Shown: positions 53,901-62,650 of the stretch, in pieces
Numbering within the stretch: position 1 is the stretch's first letter
Layout of the letters: each line of letters begins with the position of its first letter
DNA from: Ascoidea asiatica
Lineage: Eukaryota; Ascomycota; Saccharomycetes; Ascoideales; Ascoideaceae
DNA: 64,000 bases
Direction of reading: 5' to 3'
Assembly: GCA_001600695.1 (NCBI GenBank)
Contig: BCKQ01000020.1
Coordinates: forward strand, 170,084 to 234,083
Program-made: the position numbers and the translations under genes
Notes under the pieces: generated by a model
What the model saw: the letters and a program-made list of their open reading frames with translations, nothing else
Databases searched by the model: none
Told to the model about the DNA's origin: nothing

Positions 53901-54007
53901 TAATCTTTTGGTAATGAATTTGATGAAACTTGATTTAAATGTTGAGCCATATAATTCATTGCATTCATATAAGATTTAGTTGAATTTATAGAATATGAAG
54001 TTGCCAT
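47948..54007 (-). CDS. SLH1: Ski2-like double helicase Slh1/Rqt2 (ASCC3 family)
   Basis: A 2019-residue Ski2-type RNA helicase with two helicase cassettes. Slh1 is the motor of the ribosome-quality-control trigger complex, which splits collided ribosomes. N-terminal marker: YSLPNGTIRQSFINYEEILI. Cassette 1 has LLICSPTGSGKTDIALLTIL (about residue 350), DEVHLLHEERG (about 475), SATLPN and QIFGRAGRP, followed by a Sec63-like unit. Cassette 2 has VFIGSPTGSGKTVAAELAIW (about 1213), DEIHLLASDRG (about 1320) and QMMGRAGRP, and a second Sec63 unit. Both cassettes keep intact Walker motifs. The family fit is closer to Slh1 than to the splicing helicase Brr2, judged by the N-terminal motif and by the intact second cassette. 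The N-terminus carries a (SQ)n repeat encoded by a six-base tandem (about 53408-53457). Confidence 0.94.
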   Translation of the reverse strand: MATSYSINSTKSYMNAMNYMAQHLNQVSSNSLPKDYNNNNNYNNNYNQLKELDVDNSKELKEILKNFNKLIENFNEIKKNLNFINNYDKNCLKIIIFSKNEEDIYNNIFKKIEKISNSIQYSNSNDLIQIILTTISKNCNDEDDEDDKQDEQIQSSLFDILGFENFDLITIILKNIKILKKYIQSQSQSQSQSQSQSQSSTNFNPIQPIFLTEYQKQRKLKENFEISKNLKILPIQLKNSYPHVYQNYNSNNTLSIIGKKYSLPNGTIRQSFINYEEILIPYPTNNNKNNNNNNSVLSMSEKIKLSNPLILINNLNFLCKKTFKNYKSLNQVQSLVYPIAFNTNENLLICSPTGSGKTDIALLTILHTINLFLSENFLLNGDNEININLNDFKIIYIAPLKALASEIVNKFQKKLNWLNIQIRELTGDMQLTKSEIFSTQIIITTPEKWDIVTRKSNGDDELISKVKLLIIDEVHLLHEERGSVIESLVARTLRQVESTQSMIRILGLSATLPNYTDVADFLNVNRNIGMFYFDSSFRPVPLKQEIIGVKGKSGSFQSRDNIEKITYKKLIENIQQGNKVMIFVTSRKDTIKTSKNLINMIKEDPEYSLLFNLKSKNPKLYQKYEKELNQRSRNKDIKELFPFGFGCHHAGMLRSDRNLIEKMFLDGIIQVLVCTATLAWGVNLPASVVIIKGTQVYDSKQGGFIDLGISDVIQIFGRAGRPQFEKFGTGILITSNDKLDHYLNLLTQQHPIESKLASKLIDNLNAEISLGTVTNVEEGITWLGYTYMFVRMRQNPFGYAIEWQELTEDPQLVNKRRKMIIEAAKKLHSLQMIVYDSKSSSLISKDLGRVASDFYLLSDSVEIFNQILNPKATEADVLSMISMSSEFDNVKFREEEADELTKLMENAVHCQIANTPDSSQSKTNILLQAFISKASIQDSALISDSNYVAQNSARICRALFLIGINRLWGIFSRVMLSICKSVDKRIWYWDHPMAQFDLPINILNKLRNINASIDTLRDMEPMELGELVHNNHIGKKLFNYVNRFPILLIDGEIFPITDTVMRVHLIIEADFIWDDKIHSKLECFHLTCEESDNISNVLYYQKVLINKRNFKNVQELDFMIPLKDPIPTQIVVRAISDSWIGSESLHTISFKHLIKPHNETLITKLLKLQPLPVMALQNSKYESIYNSKFLFFNPMQTMVFHTLYHSNSSVFIGSPTGSGKTVAAELAIWHAFNEYPDSKIVYIAPMKALVRERVDDWRKRITPKTGFKLVELTGDSTPDIGEVKEAKIIVTTPEKFDGISRNWQTRSFVQNISLVIMDEIHLLASDRGPILEMIVSRMNYISSQTKKPVRLLGMSTAVANAMDMASWLGIQNGLFNFPQSVRPVPLQMYIDGFPDNLAFCPLMKKMNKPAYMAIKQHSPEKPVLIFVASRRQTRLTALDLIHLCGMETNPRRFLKTSEEEIETIIERVKDETLKISLQFGIGLHHAGLVESDRKISHELFQNNKIQILIATSTLAWGVNLPAHLVIIKGTQFFDAKIEAYRDMDLTDILQMMGRAGRPAYDTKGIAIIYTKESKKTFYKHFINIGFPVESSLHKVLDNHIGAEISSGTIKTREDAMEFLSWTFLYRRAHHNPTYYGIEETSVAGISSYLGELIDKTIENLKESKCILIKGDKNKQIIKSTPFLDISSYYYMSHKTIRNVMNKINNNLSFKECLILLSEASEYDELPTRHGEELINMEMSEILRYKSDNIKDVPIWDPHLKTFLLLQAYFTRMELPIADYSQDTVTVLDQSLRILQAYIDISSELGYLNSVLKFICLMQCIKQGYWYDDDSITSLPGLKLKKKNEMKIQINFKEFCNLNLKEVDNFLNLNEIFIEDEIKRKEFNKIFKRLPIGKSFNKINNEINNEINNEDIIKIKQNNKNSIEIEIIHKNKLNLNKFELYCSKFPKFQRESWFFIICDIEINELYFIKRCSPKYFKNEEKNKIIGNFKIPEEIYGNELDIICICDGMDIEYRTRYLFQK

Positions 54008-54410
54008 TTTGAATAAATAATGTATTCTTGGTTGTTCTAGTATCCAATCAAATTACTTAAACAACTATTCTTTATTTTCTTATCTTCTCTATTATATCTA
54101 TTATATCTATTATATCTATTATATCAATCAATCTATATCAATCAATCTATATCTATTATATCTATTATATCTATATCTATTATATCTATATCTTTATATC
54201 TTTATATCTACTTCCTGTTTCTCAAACTCGTCCCAAAACGGAAAGTTCTGGAAACTGCGCCAGTCGGAATGCAATTACTCAAACCGGAAACTGCTCGATT
54301 TCCGACTTGATTTTAATTTTTTCAAATTTTCAACCACAAAAAAACAAACAAAGAAAAAGGAATAAAAAAAAGAATAAAAAAAAGAATATTTAAAAGAATA
54401 TTTAAAAAAG
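54008..54410. other. SLH1 upstream region with tandem repeats
   Basis: A TCTATTATA-type nine-base repeat and relatives fill about 54087-54206. A short GC-rich spot at about 54235-54310 contains CGGAAAGTTCTGGAAACTGC and ACCGGAAACTGC. No gene is seen. Confidence 0.5.
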
Positions 54411-54411
54411 A

Positions 54412-54955
54412 ATATACAAAAGTAAACAAGAAGAAGAAGAAGAAGAAGAAGAAGAAGAAGAAGAAGAAGAGAATAGTAATAGTGAATTTATATCAAATTT
54501 AAAAATATTTTATTTAACTTTCAAAGAAATAAGTAAATATAATGGAGTTTCAGAATTTAAAGAAGTGATTAATGAATATATTAATATAATTATATTAAAT
54601 TGTATGAATAATAAAGTTTTAATTAGAAATTATTGTAAACAATTAATTTATTTAATTAATAAAGATTATAGTTATTGGAATATAAGTAAAATGAAAGAAA
54701 TTTTAGAAATTATGAATACAATTTTAGATATTTTAAATTTGAATGAATTTAATGATATTAAAAAAAAAGATTTTCTCAATTGTTTAAATGAAGAAATTAT
54801 TAATAATAGTTATATTCCAATTGGAGAAGATGAAGAGAATTATTAAGTTTATTAGATTATTGTATTGAAATTAATCAAATTGGAATCACCAGATCAATGA
54901 ATATTCATTCAAACTGCAGCAGGAATTATTGTCAATGCTTATTCCATACAACACT
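54412..54955 (+). pseudogene. degenerate gene fragment, family unknown
   Basis: An open frame from about 54412 with no ATG near its beginning reads through the GAA repeat (poly-Glu) into a helical segment, FKEVINEYINIIILNCMNNK then VLIRNYCKQLIYLINKDYSY, and ends at 54844-54846 after GEDEENY. One base over, the next frame reads SLLDYCIEINQIGITRSMNI, and after another shift FIQTAAGIIVNAYSIQHFNK follows, to about 54980. These pieces look like coding sequence in three frames, so I call it a broken gene. I do not recognise the family. A spliced gene with small introns is an alternative; no clear splice sites were found. Confidence 0.4.
54427..54471 (+). repeat. GAA microsatellite
   Basis: About 15 copies of AAG/GAA in a row. 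In the frame of the gene fragment that follows it would encode a Glu run. Confidence 0.85.
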
Positions 54956-54980
54956 TCAATAAAAATGATCAATAAACCTT

Positions 54981-55366
54981 TAATTTTTTATATTCTTTAT
55001 TTATATTCTTTATTTATATTCGCTGCACTGGGATTATCGAGAACCGAGGCAGATTGCCCGTTCGGGCATTGCCCTTTCTGGCCAATTCCGGTCTGCACGT
55101 GCTGCTTACGTAATCCATTTGTCATCCGGTGCTTCCGCTGTATCCGTCTGTTTCCGCGCCACGGATGAAAAAAGGGGTTTTCTTGTCCAGTCACCAACAA
55201 TAGAAAAAGGCAACGAAACTCTGTGAATGTCACGAAAGTAATAAAAAGTATGTACAAAACAAGAGATAATGAAATATATATGAAATATATATGAAATATA
55301 TATTTTAATTATATTCATTCATATTCTATTTAATATTCAATAATATCCTATTCTATTCTAGAAATA
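54981..55366. other. AP180 upstream region with GC-rich island
   Basis: GC-rich island at about 55020-55215 with CGTTCGGGCATTGCCC, CACGTGCTGCTTACG and CACGGA (55160-55165). It includes CACGTG, the core of the yeast Cbf1 site. No gene is supported. Confidence 0.5.
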
Positions 55367-56726
55367 ATGACAACTTATGAGAAAATTGTAAAAGGTGCAA
55401 CTAAGATTAAATTAGCTTCTCCAAAACCAAAATATATTGAACCAATATTATTATCAACTTCAAATAATAATGATTTTAGAAATGTAATGAAATTTATTTC
55501 AATCAGATTACAAAATTCAAATTATATTATAATTTTAAAATCTTTAATTGTTTTACATTTAATGATTAGAGAAGGTGAATTAAATAAAACTTTAAATTAT
55601 TTATATAAAAATTTAAATATTTTAAATATTAATATTAATATTATTACAATTAATAATCATAATCATAATAATCATTCAAATGATAATGATGATATAAATT
55701 TAAATTTTTTAAAAAATTATGCAAATTATCTTATAACAAGATCAAAACAATATCAATTAACTAGAATAGATTATGTAAGATATGAAAAATCAATTCTTAA
55801 ACAATCTTCTTTATCTTCTTCTTCTTCATCTTCTTCCAATAATAATAATAATAATGGTGGTAGATTAAGAAATTTATCAATTGAAAAAGGTTTACTTATA
55901 GAAGTTGAAAGTATTGAAAATCAAATAAATTCTTTATTATTATGTAAAAATAATGAATATCAATTATCAAAAAATATTTTATATTTAACTTCTTTTAAAT
56001 TATTAATTAATGATTTACTTTCTTTATATCAATCTTTAAATGAAGGTGTAATAAATATTTTAGAACATTATTTTGAAATGAATAAATTAAATTCATTAAA
56101 ATCTTTCTGAAATATTTATAAAATTTTTGTTAATTTAACAAATAATGTTGTAAATTTTTTAAAAATTGCAAAACATTTAGAAAAAATTTCAAATTTAAAA
56201 ATTCCAATTATTAAACATGCTCCAACTGCTTTAACTAATTCTTTAGAAGATTATTTAAATGATAAAGATTTTGAAATTAATAGAAAATTTTATTTATCTG
56301 AAAAAAATAAAAAAAAAAATTCTCAATCTATTCATAATCATAATCATAATCATAATAATAATGATAAAGATAAAGAAAGATTTAAAAAAACTAATGAAAT
56401 TAAAAATTTAAAATTAATTGATAACAAAATTAAAGATGAATCAAATAATGAAATTAATAATAACAATAATAATAATAATAATAATAATATTAACAATAAC
56501 AATAATGAATTAATTGTACAACAAACTGGTTATAATCCTTGGGCATTGGCATTACAAAATCAAATTCAAAATCCAATTCATATTAATCAAGTCTTTATAC
56601 CAATTCAACAACAACAACAACCATTACAATCTACCATGCAAACAGGAATGCAACCTATAATGCAAACTGGATTTCAAACTGGTATGCAAACTGGTATGCA
56701 AACTGGAATTCAACCACTACAATTTC

Positions 56727-56767
<41 letters not shown>

Positions 56768-57277
56768 CCTGTAATTCAACCATTACAAATGCAACAAATG
56801 CAACAACAATCTTTACAACAACAACCTGTAATTCAAATTCCAATGCAAACAAATGTTCAAAATCCTTTTATAAATCAAACACCAACTTTATCAATTCAAA
56901 AAACTGGTACAAGTAATCCATTCTCTATGGATAATATTAATACAACAATTAATTCTACTATTAAAAGATCAAAAACAAATCCATTTTCTTTATCTTCAAC
57001 AACATCAAATTCAAATGTAATCTCAAATAGTAATCCATTTAATTATGTTAATAATGAAGCTAATTTAAATTTAATTCAATCTCAAAAAACTGGTAATAAT
57101 CCATTTACTTCTACTATTAATTCAAATAATAATATTAATAATTCAAATGCTACTTTTGGTGGTTTAGAAAATTTACCAACAATTCCAATTTTCAATTCAA
57201 ATAATAATTTAAATAATAACTTTAATAATTCAAATAATTTAAATAATCTATATAATAATAATCAAAGTTTAATATAA
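55367..57277 (+). pseudogene. YAP1802: AP180-type clathrin adaptor (Yap1801/Yap1802) with in-frame TGA
   Basis: Endocytic adaptor that binds PI(4,5)P2 and cargo through an ANTH domain, and clathrin and EH proteins through its tail. ANTH domain about residues 1-290: TTYEKIVKGATKIKLASPKP, KYIEPILL, then a helical solenoid. At 56108-56110 the frame meets a TGA inside the domain, at a place where relatives have a hydrophobic residue (LKSF-stop-NIYKIF). The same frame is then open without a break to TAA/TAG-free 57277, giving IPIIKHAPTALTNSLEDYL, a His/Asn-rich linker, a Gln/Met-rich region with QTGMQTG repeats, and five NPF motifs (near 56860, 56913, 56976, 57033 and 57096) for EH-domain partners. 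Everything after the TGA looks maintained, so a single-base error, heterozygous allele or readthrough are more likely than old decay. Confidence 0.85.
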
Positions 57278-57378
57278 TTTCATATATTTATATATAAATT
57301 ACTTTATAAATCTTAATTTCAATTTCAATTTCAATTTTAATATTTTATATTTTATATTTTATATTTTATATTTTATTT

Positions 57379-58269
57379 TTAATTTAAAAAATCATCATTT
57401 AAACTTAATTGATATTCAAATTCATTTTGAAATTCTGCATAAAGTGATTCATAATCTCCTGTTGCTGATTCTGTAAAATTTGCAATTTCATTTGGAATTA
57501 TTCTTTTTTTTAGATTTGAAATACTTTCAACTTTTAATTGTATTTCACAAGATCTTTCCATTAATTCGAATAAATATGCAGCTTCATCAACTGTTTTACC
57601 AACTGTTAAAATTCCATGATTTTGTAAAATTACTGCTTTATCATTTTTATTCATTGAATTTGCAATATCAATACCTTCACTTTTATCAATTGCAACACCA
57701 CCAAAGTTTTCATAAACTGAATGAGAATTATAAAAAANACATGAATCTTGATTAATCATATCTAATTTTTTACCAAAACATGACCATGCTTTACCATTAA
57801 TTGAATGTGAATGAACAGCAGCATTAATTTCAGGAAATTTTTTATGTATAGCAGAATGTATTGAAAAACCAGCAGAATTTATTGCAACTTTTAAATCACT
57901 TAAAATTTCACCATTTTCATTAACATTTACCATATCTGATGCTTTAATTAATGAAAAATGTTTTGCTAATGGATTAATCCAAAAAGTTTCTGGATTAATT
58001 GGATCTCTTATTGAAATATGTCCAGCAGTACCTTCAAAATATTTGTTTCTTGCTAACATTCTAAATGCACAAGCCATATGTTGTAACATCCATTTTCTTT
58101 TTAATTTTAAATCTGTAAATTGTGGTATTGGATATGGATGTGGTGCACCTTTTGCTATATTTACAGTACCAATTTCTTTAACTGAATACCCTTTTGAATA
58201 ATTTAAATCATTTTCATTTTTATTTGTTTCCTTTGAAGTAGAATTAGAATCTCTATTTGAGCTTGTCAT
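57379..58269 (-). CDS. class II aldolase/adducin-domain protein (copy 2)
   Basis: A 296-residue paralogue of the protein at 42171. N-terminus is Ser/Asn-rich and different from copy 1; from YPIPQFTDLKLKRKWMLQHM onward the two are nearly identical up to about LMERSCEIQLKVE, then diverge, and both end YQLSLNxDFLN. The metal-site motifs AAVHSHSINGKAWSCFG and LQNHGILTVG are present. One ambiguous base (57737) sits in exactly the same codon as the N at 42654 in copy 1. The gene is convergent with the AP180 gene, with about 100 bases between stops. Substrate unknown. Confidence 0.86.
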   Translation of the reverse strand: MTSSNRDSNSTSKETNKNENDLNYSKGYSVKEIGTVNIAKGAPHPYPIPQFTDLKLKRKWMLQHMACAFRMLARNKYFEGTAGHISIRDPINPETFWINPLAKHFSLIKASDMVNVNENGEILSDLKVAINSAGFSIHSAIHKKFPEINAAVHSHSINGKAWSCFGKKLDMINQDSCXFYNSHSVYENFGGVAIDKSEGIDIANSMNKNDKAVILQNHGILTVGKTVDEAAYLFELMERSCEIQLKVESISNLKKRIIPNEIANFTESATGDYESLYAEFQNEFEYQLSLNDDFLN

Positions 58270-59125
58270 TTTATTTTTATCTTTAGTTTATTATTGATTA
58301 TTAATATGATTTGAATGATTTGAGTAAAATAAAATTATATAAAAACAAATAAATTCAAATAAATTCAAGTAAAATTGCTGTTTTTATATTAAAATTTCGA
58401 AAACTTCGATCGTTTTCAATTAAACTGATGATTTTATTTATTTATTACCTAATCTGGAAACTTATCCGCGATTACACAAAATTAAGTAAAAACATACGAA
58501 AATTACAAGATTTTTAATAAATTTTTGAATTATTTTGAAATAATTTTGAATTAATTTTGAAATAATCATGAGTTGATTATAAATTATTTATGAAATATTG
58601 AAAAAAAAAAAAATGACAAAGTTTATAGAAGTAAAGTAATAGAGAATAGGAACAAATGGCATAGAGATATAAATTTTAACCACATCATAATAATGAAAAC
58701 AAACACATATAAATAAAAAAATCTCATTTAAAATAAAGAACAAAAAATAATAATTAAAAAAGAATTGAAATCTGTATACAAAATGAAGTTGAAAATGAAA
58801 TAAACAAAAAAACACATTAAACAATTTGTCAGTCTTTATACTGCCTTTATGAAAATTGTTTATAAAGTTGAAATAAATAAGAAAATTTTAAAAAAAGAAA
58901 AATTGATTATAAAATTCATAGAGCCACATCAGTAAAAAAAAAAAATAGTAAAAGGATTTTTAAATGAAAGTCATGATATATTTAAAATTATAGTTGCAAA
59001 GACTTGTTACAAATTATATTAAATATATGGTAATTGTAGAATTAATTCTATGGAGAAATTAATAAAGTTTGAGTAGTTAAATTTCAATTTAAAGTGGAAA
59101 TGAATTTACAATCAATATTATAATT
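58270..59125. other. intergenic region, nothing recognised
   Basis: AT-rich spacer holding the aldolase copy 2 promoter and the 3' end of the next gene. No RNA gene or protein match was seen. Confidence 0.45.
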
Positions 59126-60742
59126 TCATGTTTTGAGAAGATTATTATTATTATTATTATTATTATTGTTATTTTCATTACTAATATGAGCTTTATTATT
59201 TAAAGCTAAGGATAATAAAGAAATAGAACCCACAAAAGATTCATTATTATTATATTTTTCAACTTTTTTTTTAAATGGAATTTTTATGTTAATTTCATCC
59301 TTTAAATCATTGATATTATTGATATCATTTTTAATATTATGATCAATATTTTCATTATTATTGATATTATTATTATTGAATTGATTATTATTTTTAAGTT
59401 TTTTGATATTAATATTATGATTGATAATAATTGAATTTGAAAATGTAGAGGATAATAAATTTGAAGAAGTTTCATTATCATAAAAGCTATTTTTATTATT
59501 GAAATCATTATTTAAAATTGTTGATTTCATTGGTATTGAATTTAAATAATTTTCATTTTCATTATCATTTTCATTATCATTATTATTGTTATATTTTTTC
59601 TCATCTTTTATATCAATTTTTAAATCATCTTTATATATATAATTCATATTTGAATTATTGAAATTACTGTAATTTTTATCATTTTGATCATCATAATAAT
59701 AATCATCTTCATCATCATCCTCATAATCATAATCATAATCATAATCATAATCATAATCATCATAAATGAAATCATTTTGATATGTGGTAGTGTATGAAGT
59801 TACATTGGTTGAATTATATTCATTATAATCATTATCATAATCATTATCATAAATATTAACGATATTATTAATGTTACTATTAGTATTAGTATTATTTTCA
59901 ATAATATTTGATATTGAAGAAGTTGAACGTCTTAAAATTTTAAATGATTTTAAATTAATAGATTCTTTAATATTATCCATTTTATCTAAATCTATATTAT
60001 TTAAATTATTATTTGAAGTATTATTTATAATTAATTGATTTTCATCATTAATAGAATCAATTTCATTATCAGTTTTATTATCAGAAAAATCTAAATTATT
60101 TTGATATTGAATTAATAAATTATTTAAATCAAAAATATTATTATTAATTTTATTATTAATTTTATTATTATTATAATTCATTGATAAAAATAAATGAAAT
60201 TTAACAATTTTTTTAATTAATTCTAAATTATCATTTTTAAAAACATTTATAAAATAATTATCAATTTTTAATTTATTATTAAAATAAAATTTTAAAATAA
60301 AATTTTTATTTAAAATTAATTTTTTTAAATTATTATTATTATAATTTAAATTATCAGAAATTAAATTTGAATTTAAATAAAATAAAGAACTTTTAAATTT
60401 TTTATCAATAATATTTAAAATTAATTCAATTTGAAAAGTAGTATTAATATTTGTTTTTTTTGAATTTGAAATTGAAATTGAAATTGAATTTGAATTTGAA
60501 GTTGAAGTTGAATTTGAATTTGAATTAAAAGGTATATATGAATTTAAATTGCAATCATCAATTGTTTTTACAGATAAAGAATCAGATATTGAGATAGATT
60601 GAGATAATGAAGAAGCCTTTTTGGTATTACTTTTATAAGAATTCATTATCTTAAGGTTAACTGATGAAGATGGTTTATTTAATACAAAAACATTATTTTC
60701 TATTTCATTTTTTAAAGTATTAACTGGTTTCATATTTAACAT
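59126..60742 (-). CDS. Asn-rich protein of unknown function
   Basis: A 538-residue protein, mostly Asn, Ser, Asp and Tyr in low-complexity runs. I do not recognise it. A partly ordered segment lies at about residues 100-190 (FQIELILNIIDKKFKSSLFY and LNKNFILKFYFNNKLKIDNY, then LELIKKIVKFHLFLSMNYNN). A YDYDYDYDYE-type acidic/tyrosine repeat sits near 325-350, coded by a TCATAA tandem on the plus strand at about 59727-59762. The end has a short hydrophobic SFVGSISLLSLALNNKAHIS. It is open and in one piece, so probably a real gene. The retrotransposon LTR lies about 330 bases upstream of its ATG and could affect its expression. Confidence 0.5.
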   Translation of the reverse strand: MLNMKPVNTLKNEIENNVFVLNKPSSSVNLKIMNSYKSNTKKASSLSQSISISDSLSVKTIDDCNLNSYIPFNSNSNSTSTSNSNSISISISNSKKTNINTTFQIELILNIIDKKFKSSLFYLNSNLISDNLNYNNNNLKKLILNKNFILKFYFNNKLKIDNYFINVFKNDNLELIKKIVKFHLFLSMNYNNNKINNKINNNIFDLNNLLIQYQNNLDFSDNKTDNEIDSINDENQLIINNTSNNNLNNIDLDKMDNIKESINLKSFKILRRSTSSISNIIENNTNTNSNINNIVNIYDNDYDNDYNEYNSTNVTSYTTTYQNDFIYDDYDYDYDYDYDYEDDDEDDYYYDDQNDKNYSNFNNSNMNYIYKDDLKIDIKDEKKYNNNNDNENDNENENYLNSIPMKSTILNNDFNNKNSFYDNETSSNLLSSTFSNSIIINHNINIKKLKNNNQFNNNNINNNENIDHNIKNDINNINDLKDEINIKIPFKKKVEKYNNNESFVGSISLLSLALNNKAHISNENNNNNNNNNNNLLKT

Positions 60743-61070
60743 ATCATTATTTTTACTATTACTATTAATATTATAATCACTTTTATTGTTATTTACTAAA
60801 ATTAAGTAAAGTTCATTCCATTTATCATTTATATTTACTCAAATTATTCTAATTATTTCACTTATTCTAATTATTTCAATAGTTTTAATAATTTTAAAGT
60901 ATTCAATCAACTCAATCGACAGAAATTTCTTCATCATTTTACCATTTTCATTTACTTTTCAAGTATTTTCATAATTTCAACAATTTTAATAATCAAAATT
61001 CCCATTTGACCAATAAATTCATACGCCACCCGAAATGGACCATCTTTTTCCACACGGTGGCGCCAGCAAT
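60743..61070. other. spacer between Asn-rich gene and LTR, with primer-binding-site-like sequence
   Basis: Next to the LTR the minus strand reads ATTGCTGGCGCCACCGTGTG. A TGGCGCC stretch placed a few bases after an LTR end resembles the primer-binding site that follows a 5' LTR. No coding remnant of a retrotransposon is seen on this side. Confidence 0.4.
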
Positions 61071-61559
61071 TGATTGTAGTTCGAACGAAATATCTAATTA
61101 TTACTAAGAAGATATCTAATTCAAATTATAAACAATTGTTAATTAAAATATAAAATATATAAAAATTATATAAAAAATATGGGAGGTCAGTGCCCTATTT
61201 ATATTAGTGGAAAGAGGAGCGGGTAACCCATCTTANGAATAAATTTGTAAATTTAGTATGTGAAAGTTNACTTCCCATACTTAAGGAAAGAAATAAAATA
61301 AAGTATTGTTCTAGAAGACACTACGTCATTCTAAGAACAAACACGAAGATTCCAGTACATTCGAGATGCACACAGAACTTCGAAGAAAGAATAAATAATG
61401 CAGACCCAGAACGTTCNAGTGCATTTAACATGCACACGGAAGTTCTGAGAACGCAATAGAATGTAGTCGTAGAACAATCTACGCAATCTTAGAAAGTCTA
61501 AGAATAGCCTAGAATATTCGAAGACAATTCCAATAAAAGAATAAAAGAATTAACAATCA
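61071..61559 (-). repeat. candidate LTR of the Ty3/gypsy element
   Basis: A 489-base segment bounded by TGATTG at 61071 and CAATCA at 61559, a perfect six-base inverted repeat with the canonical TG...CA ends. It is GC-richer than the surroundings and directly adjoins the pol region, which is read toward it on the minus strand, so it should be the 3' LTR. Alternative ends TGTAG (61075) and TTTACA (61577) also fit TG...CA. No polypurine tract is obvious next to it. The matching 5' LTR would lie outside the window. Three ambiguous bases occur inside it. Confidence 0.6.
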
Positions 61560-61665
61560 AATAGCTCCACGTTTACAAATCGAAGGCCCTTGAGATTTTA
61601 GTTAATCTTGATCTATCACCATTTAGTAATTTTTGAGAATGATTGAAAATATTTTTAATTAGATG

Positions 61666-62650
61666 CTAATTGTCAGTCAAAGCAGGAAATAATCTATTAC
61701 CATTTACTTCATTTTTAATATCAGTACCGTTTAAAGTAGAAAGTTTGTAAACATTATTATCAAAAACCTTTTTCACAATATGTGGACCATCATAATATGG
61801 TTCTAATTTGTGTTCACTAACTCTTTGTCTTATAACATAATCACCTACTTCAAAAACTTTAATGACTGCTTTGTCTTCTTGAAGGTTTTTTTTGGTATTT
61901 GCAATGTTCCATTTAATTTTGGAATGTTCCTTTCTTTTTTTATTTAGTTTTTGAATTTGTAAGACTCTTAATTGAGTAGCTTCTTGATCCTCGGCATCCG
62001 TAGGTTTTCTTGCATAAGGTTGCATATTATTGCTTGAACCTGAATATACACCAAAAGCTAAAAGGTAAGGTGAAAACCCATATTTTGACTTTCTTGACCT
62101 GTATTGAATTAATGCAGCATTGATAAGGAGGTCCCATTCTGAGGAAACATTCAAATGAAATAAAATTTGTTTGAATAAACCATTAAACTTCTCACATTTA
62201 CCATTAGTCTCTGGGTGATATNGAGTGGTTTTGCGACATTTGATTCCTAAGGAATCTAATTTCTCAATAACATTATTTGCAACAAAACCAGAACCATTAT
62301 CTATAATTATTTCTTTCATTGGACCATGGTTAGTGACGATAGTTTGAATTAAATTTAAAACATGTAACGAGCCAGTATCTGGTGTTGCAACAGCATAAGC
62401 ATAATCTGTACCATAATCAATTGCAGTGATACAAAATTTATTTCCAGATGAAGTTTTTTGAAAAGGACCAATATAATCCATCCCCCATCTTGAGAAGGCT
62501 GTTGCAGAAGGAATTGGAATTAATGTCTTAGAAATAGTTGATGGCTTTTTCATAAGCTGACAATGAGGACAAACTCTAATAACTTCTTGAAATAATAGAA
62601 TACTATCAGGATGAAAGTATTTTTCATTTACCAATGTTTTCTAGAGTTCC
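61666..62650 (-). pseudogene. integrase domain of Ty3/gypsy pol
   Basis: About 322 residues in one frame. The zinc-binding part is split: the HLSNAH half is in the RNase H frame, and CPHCQ is here. The catalytic core has the D,D,E triad: Asp in RWGMDYIGPF, Asp in IIIDNGSGF, and Glu in the HPETNGKCEKFN block. The C-terminal part has the gypsy-type GPY/F module (YYDGPHIVKKVF followed by VYKL). The break with the upstream domain is a missing A near 62640, so the frame is lost between them. A downstream stop at 61666 is the natural end of pol. Confidence 0.9.

Noticed and set aside
56655-56852. Val-rich frame opposite the AP180 Gln region
   Set aside because: Antisense shadow of CAA repeats.
58588-58824. 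78-codon Phe/Tyr-rich frame on the minus strand
   Set aside because: Composition is that of random AT-rich DNA; no conserved feature.
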